This document shows positions 15,848 through 24,042 of a stretch of DNA of 64,000 nucleotides, in pieces. Made by a program: the position numbers and the translations under genes. The stretch is from positions 4,295 through 68,294 of the forward strand of contig UQNA01000008.1 of NCBI GenBank assembly GCA_900542195.1, in the 5' to 3' direction. The DNA comes from an uncultured Sutterella sp. (GTDB lineage Bacteria; Pseudomonadota; Gammaproteobacteria; Burkholderiales; Burkholderiaceae_F). Within the stretch, counting starts at the first letter, position 1, and each line of letters begins with the position of its first letter. The notes beneath the pieces were generated by a model, which made no database searches, had not been told where the DNA came from, and saw nothing but the letters and a program-made list of their open reading frames with translations.

Positions 15848-18263
15848 TCATGTAAAAGCCAACATTCCTTTGAAATCCATTCAATGGAAAGGTGAAGTGG
15901 ACGGTCCTCTTTTCAGATATCAGTCTGTTCAAAACTATGAGAACACCACGGACGATACTATTGAAATCAGCTATAGCTTTCCGCTGCCCTATGGCAAGAG
16001 TGTGATTACTTCTTTCTCGGCCGAAATAAACGGTGTTGTTCGTCATGCTTGCGCACTTCCAAAGAAGAAGGCAGAAGAGACTTATGAAAACGCCATGGAA
16101 TCCGGCGACTCTCCGGTAATGCTCAAGATCGAAGAGCAGGACTTTTGCACTGCTTCACTCGGCAATCTGAAGCCGGGTGAAAAGGCCAAAATAACTGTCG
16201 AGTATATGCAGCTATTAGAGTTTCACGGCAAAAAAGTCCGCATCACTATCCCGATGGTATTGGATGAGCGCTATGCCGCCAGCGAAGAATCCTATCCATC
16301 CCCTCTCGCCGGAGTTGAAGCGAATATTTTTGCGGATTACGCCTGCTCCGGAGAGCTTCTAGTTAAGAAGCCGTTCGATGAGGGGACTGTCTACTCTCCT
16401 TCTCACGCTATCAGATGTTCCTACTCCCAAGAAGGTCTAAAGGTTAGCGCCATCGGCAAAGCAGACCGAGATTTTGTCGTTGACCTTGAAGTTGAGAGCT
16501 CAGGTGTTCTCTGTCTCGCACAAGACGGCAAAGAGTGGGCTGCCTTGGCATCTTTTATTCCGCAGATTGCTCCTAAAAAAGCACCCTTAGATCTCTGTGT
16601 CTTACTTGATTGCTCCGGATCAATGGATGGAAGCCGAATTGAGTGGGCAAAGGAGACTCTGTCAAAAATTGTGGGAGGGTTGGATTCCCAGGATCGTGTT
16701 ACCCTGTACCGTTTTGGATCTAATCTGAGACTGGAAAAAATTGCAGAAAATGCCACCATTCCGGAGTGCAACTCAAGAATTAAGGGATGGCTTACAAGAC
16801 CATGGGAAGAAGTCATCAATAGCATTCAGGCCGATTTAGGAGGAACTGAGCTGGCAGGTGCCCTGAATGGATGCAGAGACCTGTGCCGAGGAGAAAGTGA
16901 GAATAGCGCCATTCTCTTAATTACCGACGGAGAAGTTTGGGACACGAAGAGAGTGAAAAAAGCTGCCAAAAAGACAGGCAGAAGAATCTTCACCTTAGGA
17001 ATCGGCATGGCTCCTTACGGCAGTCTTTTGACTGAAATTTCTGAGTCCACAGGCGGAGTGTATGAGTCGGTTTACAGCTACTCTGACATCGAGGATGCTG
17101 CAAACAGTGTAATTGTCCGCCTTCAGGCACCACTGTTGAAGTCAGTTAGCATTCACTGGCCTCAAGATGCAATTTGGACCTCTAGGGCCCCGAGGACTGC
17201 TTACTCGGCTGACTCTTGTTCATCAGCTGCTTTCCTGAGAGAACAGATTGATGAATTAAGAATGTCTTTTTTAGAAGATGGACAAAAGCAAGAAATAACC
17301 ATAAAACGGTTAGACCAAGAATTTGGAAAGGCCCTTGTGCAACTTGTTGCTAATATGCGCATGGTTGCCAGTAAAGATGCCGAAGAACAAGAATATTTAG
17401 GTATTCGCTACAACTTGGCTGGGCCCCGCACCAACTTCCTCCTCGTAGTAGAACGTGCAGAAGAAGATAAAGTAGCTGACTTTGCAAAATTGAGTGTGGT
17501 GCCTCAAATGCCGGTTGCCGACAGGTTGTGCAGCGTTCCCCTTGGAGACCTGGACGGACCCGGAGACATCTCCTATTGCATGAGCGAACCTATCAGAAAG
17601 TGCTCCAGAGCATCTCACCTAGGCCACTGGCATGCAAGCAGGGCCATGCGCCGTTTAGATGAGCCTTTGGAAATAATGAGTGATGAGGCTTTTGAGGAAG
17701 AGGATTCCGATCGAGTTAACAGTACGTTCTTCTCCGGTGAGACGGAAGAAGTAGTAAAACAATTAATGGGCACTAATAATCTAGCCGAGTTGTGGAAAGT
17801 TGCTAAAGGAGCTGAAGATCTCAAGGAAATGGATCGCAGAAAGTGGCTTCAAAAACTGAAAGAAGTGGTGGCCTCCAGAGCAATTGAACCAGATCGGTTA
17901 AAGGATCAACTGCCTTTCCTTAGAGACCTGTATCGCTTTATGGAAATACCAGGAAAACAGACGCTCAGTCTCTTCAACGAATTGAGAAAAGCTGATAAAA
18001 GATTGAATGAACGTTGGCCGGAGCTCAGAGACTTTGCTAAGTATATGAGGAAAGAACATGCAAGCTGGCTGACAGATCAGTTCAAACTCTTCGAAACCGA
18101 ACAGCGGATTCCTGAAGCCCTCGCAGACATTGTTGAGATCCCAACACTGCAAGATTGGGATAATACGGACGAGAAAAACTTTGTCGATGCTATCTTGACA
18201 ATGCTTTTCGTTGTGAACTTCGTTTTAGATTCCGAAAACAAAGAGGAGCAAAAAGAACTCTAA
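15840..18263 (+). CDS. VIT and VWA domain protein of the cassette
   Basis: An 807-residue protein without signal peptide or membrane segment. Residues 1-120 resemble a VIT domain as in inter-alpha-trypsin heavy chains (YSFPLPYGKSVITSFSAEING, KKKAEETYENAMESGD, LGNLKPGEKAKITVEY). Residues about 250-425 are a VWA domain with an intact MIDAS: DCSGS near 257, the threonine of GGTELAGAL, and the aspartate of ITDGEVWD. The C-terminal 380 residues are helical and acidic and not recognised. The ATG at 15840 is chosen over an in-frame TTG at 15798 because AAAGGAGAG lies just before it. Neighbours are the overlapping MerR-like regulator and the tandem AAA+ ATPase. A role as metal-dependent adaptor for the ATPase is inferred. 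Confidence 0.85.
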   Translation: MSNHVKANIPLKSIQWKGEVDGPLFRYQSVQNYENTTDDTIEISYSFPLPYGKSVITSFSAEINGVVRHACALPKKKAEETYENAMESGDSPVMLKIEEQDFCTASLGNLKPGEKAKITVEYMQLLEFHGKKVRITIPMVLDERYAASEESYPSPLAGVEANIFADYACSGELLVKKPFDEGTVYSPSHAIRCSYSQEGLKVSAIGKADRDFVVDLEVESSGVLCLAQDGKEWAALASFIPQIAPKKAPLDLCVLLDCSGSMDGSRIEWAKETLSKIVGGLDSQDRVTLYRFGSNLRLEKIAENATIPECNSRIKGWLTRPWEEVINSIQADLGGTELAGALNGCRDLCRGESENSAILLITDGEVWDTKRVKKAAKKTGRRIFTLGIGMAPYGSLLTEISESTGGVYESVYSYSDIEDAANSVIVRLQAPLLKSVSIHWPQDAIWTSRAPRTAYSADSCSSAAFLREQIDELRMSFLEDGQKQEITIKRLDQEFGKALVQLVANMRMVASKDAEEQEYLGIRYNLAGPRTNFLLVVERAEEDKVADFAKLSVVPQMPVADRLCSVPLGDLDGPGDISYCMSEPIRKCSRASHLGHWHASRAMRRLDEPLEIMSDEAFEEEDSDRVNSTFFSGETEEVVKQLMGTNNLAELWKVAKGAEDLKEMDRRKWLQKLKEVVASRAIEPDRLKDQLPFLRDLYRFMEIPGKQTLSLFNELRKADKRLNERWPELRDFAKYMRKEHASWLTDQFKLFETEQRIPEALADIVEIPTLQDWDNTDEKNFVDAILTMLFVVNFVLDSENKEEQKEL

Positions 18264-18353
18264 CGAGATATTGAGGAAGAGAAGAATTAAGCAGCGATCG
18301 GAACAGAGCAACTGATTCCGGCTCAAGATTTCTTCTATACCTTTACGAAGCGG

Positions 18354-18388
18354 CCTTGTCGGTATTTAGCCGGCAAGGTCTTTTTTCT
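18354..18388 (+). terminator. Terminator of the AAA/MerR/VIT-VWA cassette
   Basis: Nine-base-pair stem (18354-18362 with 18370-18378, one G-U pair) followed by CTTTTTTC. Confidence 0.85.
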
Positions 18389-18499
18389 TTGAAGGACTTA
18401 CTTACATTCTCATTGGCCTTGTCGCCATCTTAAGTGTTTTCCTCAGGTGTGGATAAAATTCATGTGCTAGATTTTCGGACATATTCGTGCCGAGGACAT

Positions 18500-19723
18500 A
18501 TGAAGAGAAGTTTCCATCCGGGCCTGCCATTTATTTTGGTATGTGTTCTATTAGACATTTTAGGGATAGGGTTGATTATTCCCGTACTCCCCCAACTTGT
18601 GGGCAAGCTCGCCGGCAACTCTGCCTCACAGGCCTGGTGGCTTGGTGCAATGCTCGTCAGCTACGGCCTGATGCAATTTTGCTTTGCTCCCACTCTCGGT
18701 GCTTTATCTGATAGATACGGTCGGCGCCCTCTGATGCTTTTAGGAATCTTCGGCCTAAGTATCATGTTTTTAGTTCCGGCCCTGAGTATGTCTTTGCCGG
18801 TAATTTTGGCCTCGCGCTTTGTAGGGGGAATGTTCTCGGCCAACGTAGCGGTAGCTCAGGCTTATATCGCCGACATAACGGCTAAAGAAAAAAGAGCGGC
18901 AGCCTTCGGCATGCTCGGCGCGTGTTTCGGCATCGGTTTTATCTTGGGGCCTCTTATCGGCGGAATCCTCGGAGAACACGATTTGCGGTATCCGTTTTTC
19001 CTGGCCGCCGCCCTATCAGGACTAAACTTCTTATACGGATTATTTGTTCTTCCTGAATCTTTAAGCCTTAGTCTTCGAACCCCCTTCTCTCTTAGAAGAT
19101 GCAATCCCCTCAGCACTCTTGTTAATTTGTCCAGGCTGAAGAAAATCGGTTTGCTCATTGCAGTCATCGCCGTTTCTTCCTTTGCCCAGTCCATGCTTCA
19201 CTCTACTTGGACTCTTTATACCGATTACCGCTACGGCTGGACGCCTTTTGACATCGGCATTTCCTTAGTTTGTATCGGTGCCGTCAGCGTTGTAATGCAA
19301 GGATTCCTGATGAGAGTGTTCATCCGCAGAATCGGGGAAAAGAAGGTAGTCCTTTGCGGGCTGCTAACCGGCGCATTAGCTTATTTAGGTTTTGGCCTGG
19401 TTACTCAAGGTTCTTGGCTCTACGTCATTATCTTCTTAAATTTCATGTCTGTTGCCGTCCCTCCGACACTAAACGGCATGGTCTCAGAAAATATCAGTGC
19501 CAACGATCAAGGTATCAGCCTGGGAGCTATTTCTTCACTGAACAGTCTTATCGGCGTTATCGCCCCACTGATCGGAACTCCTCTCCTTGTACATACCGTC
19601 CATCAGGATCCGCAATCGATGCTGTCAGGTCTTGTTTATTTCATTTGTGCCGGACTTTTGTTAATGGCCTTCTTTATCGCCCTTGTTCAGTTCCGCTCAT
19701 TAGGAAATAGCCAAAAGGTTTAG
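18500..19723 (+). CDS. TetA-like MFS multidrug/tetracycline efflux transporter
   Basis: Inner-membrane proton-driven efflux carrier of the 12-segment TCR/Tet family, about 407 residues. TM1 has the family motif DILGIGLIIPVLP. The loop 2-3 motif A is GALSDRYGRRPLML, preceded by AWWLGAMLVSYGLMQF as in TetA proteins. TM5 has the antiporter motif C (GFILGPLIGGILG). The start at 18500 is chosen for its GAGGAC ribosome site; an in-frame GTG at 18434 would add 22 residues. No tetR-like repressor is adjacent, unlike acquired tet genes, so this is more likely an intrinsic pump of unknown substrate than a mobile resistance gene. Confidence 0.8.
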   Translation: MKRSFHPGLPFILVCVLLDILGIGLIIPVLPQLVGKLAGNSASQAWWLGAMLVSYGLMQFCFAPTLGALSDRYGRRPLMLLGIFGLSIMFLVPALSMSLPVILASRFVGGMFSANVAVAQAYIADITAKEKRAAAFGMLGACFGIGFILGPLIGGILGEHDLRYPFFLAAALSGLNFLYGLFVLPESLSLSLRTPFSLRRCNPLSTLVNLSRLKKIGLLIAVIAVSSFAQSMLHSTWTLYTDYRYGWTPFDIGISLVCIGAVSVVMQGFLMRVFIRRIGEKKVVLCGLLTGALAYLGFGLVTQGSWLYVIIFLNFMSVAVPPTLNGMVSENISANDQGISLGAISSLNSLIGVIAPLIGTPLLVHTVHQDPQSMLSGLVYFICAGLLLMAFFIALVQFRSLGNSQKV

Positions 19724-19855
19724 TCACGAACTGTCTATCGACGCCCTACACCTGGGACGGTGAGCTTAAAACATCAATTCCTCTTCTGAAAGTGATGGTC
19801 CTTAAAACCAGTTTGAGAAATTGGCACTATTTTTGAGCTATTCGATAACCCAAAA

Positions 19856-19912
19856 TTTTTTCTCCCCTTTTTTGATGATTAGACTGACAAAAAAATTTGT
19901 CAGGAGAAAAAA
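19856..19912 (+). promoter_or_regulatory. Two nested inverted repeats covering the ribosome site of the dehydrogenase gene
   Basis: The outer arms TTTTTTCTCC (19856-19865) and GGAGAAAAAA (19903-19912) are perfectly complementary and bury the Shine-Dalgarno. Inside them an 8-bp hairpin pairs CTGACAAA (19884-19891) with TTTGTCAG (19896-19903). The arrangement could control translation of the gene starting at 19914. Confidence 0.4.
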
Positions 19913-19913
19913 A

Positions 19914-20840
19914 ATGAGAAAAATCGGTGTTATCGGCCTCGGCCACGTGGGCTCAACTGTCGCCTACACACTAGTGACCAAGGGCATCGCAGATGAGTTA
20001 GTCCTTATCGACAATAACGATGCCAAATGCACTGCTGAGTTCTATGACTATATGGACTCTTTGCCAAGGCTTGATACCAGTACGAAGATACTGAAGCAAA
20101 ATTACAGCGACCTCGCAGATGCAGATGTCATCGTTACTTCATTCGGTGACATTAAAGCACTTGCGCAAGGCGGCGATAGATTCTTGGAGTATGAATTCAA
20201 CTGCAAGCAAGCTAAGGAAGTCGGAATTAAATTGCATGAAGTTGGCTTTAAAGGTGTACTGATTAATATTTCCAATCCCTGCGATGTCATTACAGGATTG
20301 CTTCGGTACTATACGGGTTTAAATCGTCGGCAAGTGTTCGGTACAGGCACCTTCTTGGATACTGCAAGAATGCAGAGAGCCGTTGGAATGGCTCTTAATC
20401 AGAATCCGCATAACATTTCCGGCTACGTTCTCGGAGAGCACGGCGAATCTCAATTTACCGCTTGGTCGACAGTCCGCGTTCAAGGCAAACCAATTGAAGA
20501 GCTCGCTGAAGAAGTCGGACTGGATCTTGACGAACTCGATAACGCTGCCCGCGGAGGCGGCTGGCTCGTATTTAACGGTAAGAAGTACACTTGTTATGCG
20601 ATTGCAACATGTGCCGTTAAGCTTGTTCAGGCGGTATTTTCAGATTCTCGCCTAGTCTGTCCCGCTTCGGTATACGTTGATGAATTCAAATGCTATGTCG
20701 GGTATCCTGCAATCATCACTAAATCCGGTGCGGAAATGGCCATGCCTTTGCCGCTTAGCCCAGAAGAAAAAGAAAAGCTCACTGCGTCAGCCAAGATGAT
20801 TAGGACCAAAACGGAAGAAGGAAAAGGTCGACAGCGTTAA
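19914..20840 (+). CDS. L-2-hydroxyacid dehydrogenase (L-HicDH type)
   Basis: Cytosolic NAD-dependent enzyme of the lactate/malate dehydrogenase family, 308 residues. It interconverts 2-oxo acids and L-2-hydroxy acids. The Rossmann GLGHVGSTVA and the catalytic GEHGES are clear. The substrate loop (TSFGDIKALAQGGDRFLEYEFN) resembles L-2-hydroxyisocaproate dehydrogenase of lactic acid bacteria rather than true lactate or malate dehydrogenases. Many further stretches agree (GTGTFLDTARMQRAVG, SQFTAWSTVRVQGKPI). It probably acts on branched-chain or aromatic 2-oxo acids from amino acid transamination. The ATG at 19914 follows CAGGAGA and gives the usual family length; the 31-residue extension from 19821 is rejected. 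Confidence 0.85.
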   Translation: MRKIGVIGLGHVGSTVAYTLVTKGIADELVLIDNNDAKCTAEFYDYMDSLPRLDTSTKILKQNYSDLADADVIVTSFGDIKALAQGGDRFLEYEFNCKQAKEVGIKLHEVGFKGVLINISNPCDVITGLLRYYTGLNRRQVFGTGTFLDTARMQRAVGMALNQNPHNISGYVLGEHGESQFTAWSTVRVQGKPIEELAEEVGLDLDELDNAARGGGWLVFNGKKYTCYAIATCAVKLVQAVFSDSRLVCPASVYVDEFKCYVGYPAIITKSGAEMAMPLPLSPEEKEKLTASAKMIRTKTEEGKGRQR

Positions 20841-20881
20841 AATTACCAGCATCACTGCTTTTAACAACTCCGGACGGCCTT

Positions 20882-21421
20882 ATGAAAACCTACCTGAAAG
20901 CACTTCTTTTTACACTGCCAATTTGTCTAGCCGGCTGTTCTACGATTGGAGACAATCTCAGCAGCCTAATACCAGGGACCGGGGGTGTGCCTTCAAAGCT
21001 CACACCGCCAACAGGAAAACCTATTCTTACCCTGCAGGCAAAGGGCGTCCAGGTTTTCAGATGCACAGTGGACTCAAAAGGCCCATATTACCGTTTCGAG
21101 CGTCCGGATGCTGCCTTGTATGAAGGCTCAGAAAAAGTCGGTACTTTGTCTGGTCCGATGTCTGCTATTTCTTACAAGGACGGCTCTTCGATTATCTCAA
21201 CACGAGTATCCGCTTGGGCTAATCCGTCTGATCCTAAAAAAGATCTGGTTTTAGCCCTTCTTTCAGCTGTCCCGAATGACAAGCCCGGAGTGCTGGAGGG
21301 CGTCAGGTATATCCAAAGGCTAGACACAAAGGGAGGAATTCCTCAATCTAACTGTTCCCAGACAGAAGCGGGAAAACTTCTAAAGGTTCCGTTTACGGCC
21401 GAATTCGTATTTTGGAAGTGA
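20882..21421 (+). CDS. DUF3455 family lipoprotein
   Basis: A 179-residue exported lipoprotein: signal peptide MKTYLKALLFTLPICLAGC with lipobox LAGC, the cysteine at about residue 19. The mature part follows the DUF3455 pattern: ALQAKGVQVFRC-like opening, a GPxxxxxYKDGSSI core, then VRYIQRLDTKGGIPQSNCSQ and a C-terminal VPFTAEFVF. The family is common in proteobacteria and fungi and has no assigned function. Two conserved cysteines (FRCTV and SNCSQ) could form a disulfide. It starts 41 bases after the dehydrogenase stop and may share its transcript. Confidence 0.82.
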   Translation: MKTYLKALLFTLPICLAGCSTIGDNLSSLIPGTGGVPSKLTPPTGKPILTLQAKGVQVFRCTVDSKGPYYRFERPDAALYEGSEKVGTLSGPMSAISYKDGSSIISTRVSAWANPSDPKKDLVLALLSAVPNDKPGVLEGVRYIQRLDTKGGIPQSNCSQTEAGKLLKVPFTAEFVFWK

Positions 21422-21486
21422 GAGATTGGCTGAAAGTGCCTCTTGAAAACCAAAACAATTGAGCCAAACGACTTTTATTCTCTATC

Positions 21487-21525
21487 AAAAATTGCCTGAC
21501 TAAAAATATCAGGCAATTTTTATTA
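21487..21525 (+). terminator. Terminator of the DUF3455 lipoprotein gene
   Basis: Perfect 13-bp inverted repeat (21487-21499 with 21509-21521) ending in a T run. The A/T-rich arms make it potentially bidirectional. Confidence 0.88.
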
Positions 21526-21618
21526 TTAATTAGAAAGAGTATAAGTATCAGCTCTTGAAAGGCCAGCGGCCATTGGCCTCAGAAAAAATCCAGAAACTTC
21601 TGCCGGTAAAAACAATTT

Positions 21619-21643
21619 GAGGCTGGAAAACCAGCCTCTTTTG
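21619..21643 (+). terminator. Second hairpin between convergent genes
   Basis: GAGGCTGG-AAAA-CCAGCCTC followed by TTTTGTG. It insulates the lipoprotein gene from the convergent OFA-type carrier gene. Confidence 0.6.
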
Positions 21644-21669
21644 TGAGTTAGCCGCGATATCCGGGCCGC

Positions 21670-22923
21670 TTAACAACCGGCATTTTGCAAATTACAAGTA
21701 TTTTCTCGGGAGGAACGTACCTTCAAAATTCCCGCCAAGAGAACTCCGAGAGAGGCAATGCAAATACCAGCCAAATAAGAATAGTAGAAGTCTCCGTTAT
21801 TAGAAAGAGCATTCATGAGCCATGGACCAACAGCCCCGGACAAGGCAAAACCACAGAACATGATTCCGTAATTTGTTCCATTGAATCTTGTTCCGAAGGC
21901 TGCAGCGGTATATCCCGGAAAGATGCCTAAGAAAGCACCGAACGGGAAACCGATAATAGTCAAAGCCACGTAGAACATGACGTCGGAGCCTTGCGTACAC
22001 GTAATCAGAATCGCTAAACCGCAGATAGTAAGAATACAAGCACCTAAAAGGCTCAACGGCTGCCCGAGCTTGTCAGAGATCACACCGGCAGCCAATCTGC
22101 CGAAAGTGTTAATCAAAGCAAGGAAAGCCACTGCACCGGTTGCCGCGGTAACGCTCATTCCGACCTGATTAACTGCAATGCCGACAGCCTGAGAAAAGAT
22201 CATCATGCCGGTAATCGCGCCACACAACAGAAGTGCAATCATGAGCCAGAAGTTAGTGGTTCTGACCATTTCCGACCAGTTGTAGTTGACAGCCGCTTTA
22301 ACACTGCGGGGAGAATCTTTGCGGCCTGTTGTCATAAATCCCTGCGGGCACTTCTGACTTAGAAGTCCGCCAATAACAATTACGGTGCCGAAAACAACGC
22401 CGAGAATCTGGAAAGCTGCCGTGATGCCAAACTGCTGAATTAAAACATGAGCTACAGGTGGGACACCGACGGAACAGAATCCGTAAGCAGCGGTAGTTAA
22501 ACCGCCGGCTAGACCCGGATGATCGGGAAAAAACTTAACGGAAGTGTTAACAGTAGCGCTGTAGGTTAAGCCGACACCCAGACAGAAGATGAACCCGTAG
22601 GAAAAGAAAAGGGTAAAGAGAGACTCGGAAGCTCCGGCCCAGCAAAGACCGATAGCTACTAGCAAACCGCCTAAAACAATCTGAATCTTCGGGCCGGCTT
22701 TATCATTTAGATAGCCGCCTAAAAGCATTGGGATTGGAGCCAGACCATTTCCTAAAGAGAAAGCCAAAGAGAGATCGCCGGCGGTAATGGTCTGCCCTAA
22801 AATCTGTGACAGTTGCTCAGCCTTCGGACCCGCAAATACGCTCCATGCGTAAATAGAACCGGCGCAAAGATTAATAACGCAGGCGATCGCCAGCAAGTAC
22901 CATCTTTTTATCAAAACGTCCAT
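21670..22923 (-). CDS. OFA-family MFS transporter (oxalate/formate antiporter-like)
   Basis: Twelve-segment major facilitator carrier of 417 residues. The opening NLCAGSIYAWSVFAGP is the hallmark of the oxalate:formate antiporter family, and GGYLNDKAGPKIQIVLGG is its loop 2-3 motif. Members move small monocarboxylates or dicarboxylates, so the substrate here is unknown. The ATG follows AAAGGAG. It is divergent from the GntR-type regulator at 23214, and a palindromic site (23161-23184) lies between them, so regulation by that protein is likely. Confidence 0.85.
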   Translation of the reverse strand: MDVLIKRWYLLAIACVINLCAGSIYAWSVFAGPKAEQLSQILGQTITAGDLSLAFSLGNGLAPIPMLLGGYLNDKAGPKIQIVLGGLLVAIGLCWAGASESLFTLFFSYGFIFCLGVGLTYSATVNTSVKFFPDHPGLAGGLTTAAYGFCSVGVPPVAHVLIQQFGITAAFQILGVVFGTVIVIGGLLSQKCPQGFMTTGRKDSPRSVKAAVNYNWSEMVRTTNFWLMIALLLCGAITGMMIFSQAVGIAVNQVGMSVTAATGAVAFLALINTFGRLAAGVISDKLGQPLSLLGACILTICGLAILITCTQGSDVMFYVALTIIGFPFGAFLGIFPGYTAAAFGTRFNGTNYGIMFCGFALSGAVGPWLMNALSNNGDFYYSYLAGICIASLGVLLAGILKVRSSRENTCNLQNAGC

Positions 22924-23081
22924 CTAGTATGTACTCCTTTGCTTAGTTAATGATTAGATAATTAAATTCCCTGATAAAAGGCTGCCGGCTCGTTTTTTGA
23001 AATTCTTAGAAATTGATTTTCCAAACGGAAAGTCTGCGAAGAATACACGTTCCGTCTAGGTTTGTCTCAGTAAAGAGCAGT

Positions 23082-23129
23082 TCAAGAAGCAGATTTCACA
23101 TCAATGGGAAGGTCTTCGTTAGCCATCAT
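23082..23129 (-). CDS. Possible 15-codon leader peptide before the OFA-type carrier
   Basis: A 15-residue open frame (MMANEDLPIDVKSAS) with an excellent AAAGGAG Shine-Dalgarno eight bases before the first ATG. It lies between the GntR operator and the carrier gene, on the carrier strand. It may be a regulatory leader or the stub of a lost gene. The evidence is only position and ribosome site. Confidence 0.3.
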   Translation of the reverse strand: MMANEDLPIDVKSAS

Positions 23130-23160
23130 TAAAACTCCTTTCAGCGTGTAAACTTCTCTA

Positions 23161-23184
23161 AGTCATATAAATGACATAGAACTA
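23161..23184. promoter_or_regulatory. GntR operator copy 1
   Basis: GTCAT-ATAA-ATGAC palindrome within the 24-base unit AGTCATATAAATGACATAGA followed by ACTA. It lies between the divergent OFA-type carrier and GntR genes. Near-copies occur at 26749-26772 (20 of 24 identical) and 27127-27150 (18 of 24). Confidence 0.65.
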
Positions 23185-23213
23185 TATCCTTACAATCTCC
23201 CGAGGAATAAAAA

Positions 23214-23933
23214 ATGAAGCGTTCTAATATTATTCGCATGCCCGTCTATGCGCAGATCAAAGAGGCCATTCTTCAAAAACTTTCTTCGCGAGAATGGAAG
23301 TTCGACCAGCCGCTGCCCTCAGAATCAAAAATGGCTGAAGACTTTGGTGTATCCATCGGATCGGTTCGTCATGCCGTGGCTGACCTGGAAGACGCGGGAA
23401 TATTGGTAAAACGCCAAGGGGTGGGAACATTTGTGCGCAGCTATAAAGGCACCGGAGTCTGGAATCGATTTCAGAAGTTCATTCGCAAAGACGGCCGTCT
23501 GCCTGTCTTTGAGAGCAAACCGATAAAATTTGAAATCCTCCCGGCACCGGAAGAGGTAGCCGCAAAAATGAAAATCGTCCCCGGAGATCCGGTAATCCAT
23601 ATCTTGAGAGCCATGAGCGACAACGGAGTACACACCGGAGTAGACGAGTCCTTCTTGGATTTAGATACTTTCCGCGACTTAAAAATTGAAGATTTAGAGG
23701 CGGTAAAAGGTAACCTCTACAAGCTCTATGAAGAAAAACTCGGCATCTATATCGCCGACGTAACCGACCTTCTGGAATTTCTGATCGTCGATGAAGCTAT
23801 GAATAAGCTGACCCTTCTTCCTCTCGGCAGCCCGATGTTCGTGGTCACCCGCCAGGGAAGATTATTAAATAAAAAGACGGTAGAACTGCGCTATGAACAC
23901 TGCACCGCCGTCAACTATTTGCTTCGAATTTAA
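23214..23933 (+). CDS. GntR family regulator, HutC subfamily
   Basis: A 239-residue ligand-responsive transcription factor. Residues about 8-76 form the GntR winged helix (PVYAQIKEAILQKL, LPSESKMAEDFGVSIGSVRHAVADL, VKRQGVGTFV). The remainder is a UTRA-type effector domain (DPVIHILRAMSDNG, ESFLDLDTF, and a final VELRYEHCTAVNYLLRI). HutC-type proteins usually repress catabolic or uptake genes until a small metabolite binds. The three related operator-like sites here place it over the OFA carrier, the amidohydrolase-DcuC operon and the porin. The GAGGAA Shine-Dalgarno fits the start. Confidence 0.9.
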   Translation: MKRSNIIRMPVYAQIKEAILQKLSSREWKFDQPLPSESKMAEDFGVSIGSVRHAVADLEDAGILVKRQGVGTFVRSYKGTGVWNRFQKFIRKDGRLPVFESKPIKFEILPAPEEVAAKMKIVPGDPVIHILRAMSDNGVHTGVDESFLDLDTFRDLKIEDLEAVKGNLYKLYEEKLGIYIADVTDLLEFLIVDEAMNKLTLLPLGSPMFVVTRQGRLLNKKTVELRYEHCTAVNYLLRI

Positions 23934-23936
23934 AAA

Positions 23937-23977
23937 AATGGGTGATTTACCGTATTGCTCTTAACGGTAAATCACCT
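23937..23977. terminator. Bidirectional terminator between GntR and DcuC-type genes
   Basis: Perfect 13-bp inverted repeat (23941-23953 with 23964-23976). A run of seven A on the left gives a T run for the minus-strand transcript. Confidence 0.8.
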
Positions 23978-24042
23978 TGTAATCAACTGTCAAAATGAGA
24001 TTCAACAGCCTTAGGAGGAAGGAATTCCGATGTTAATTGAGG

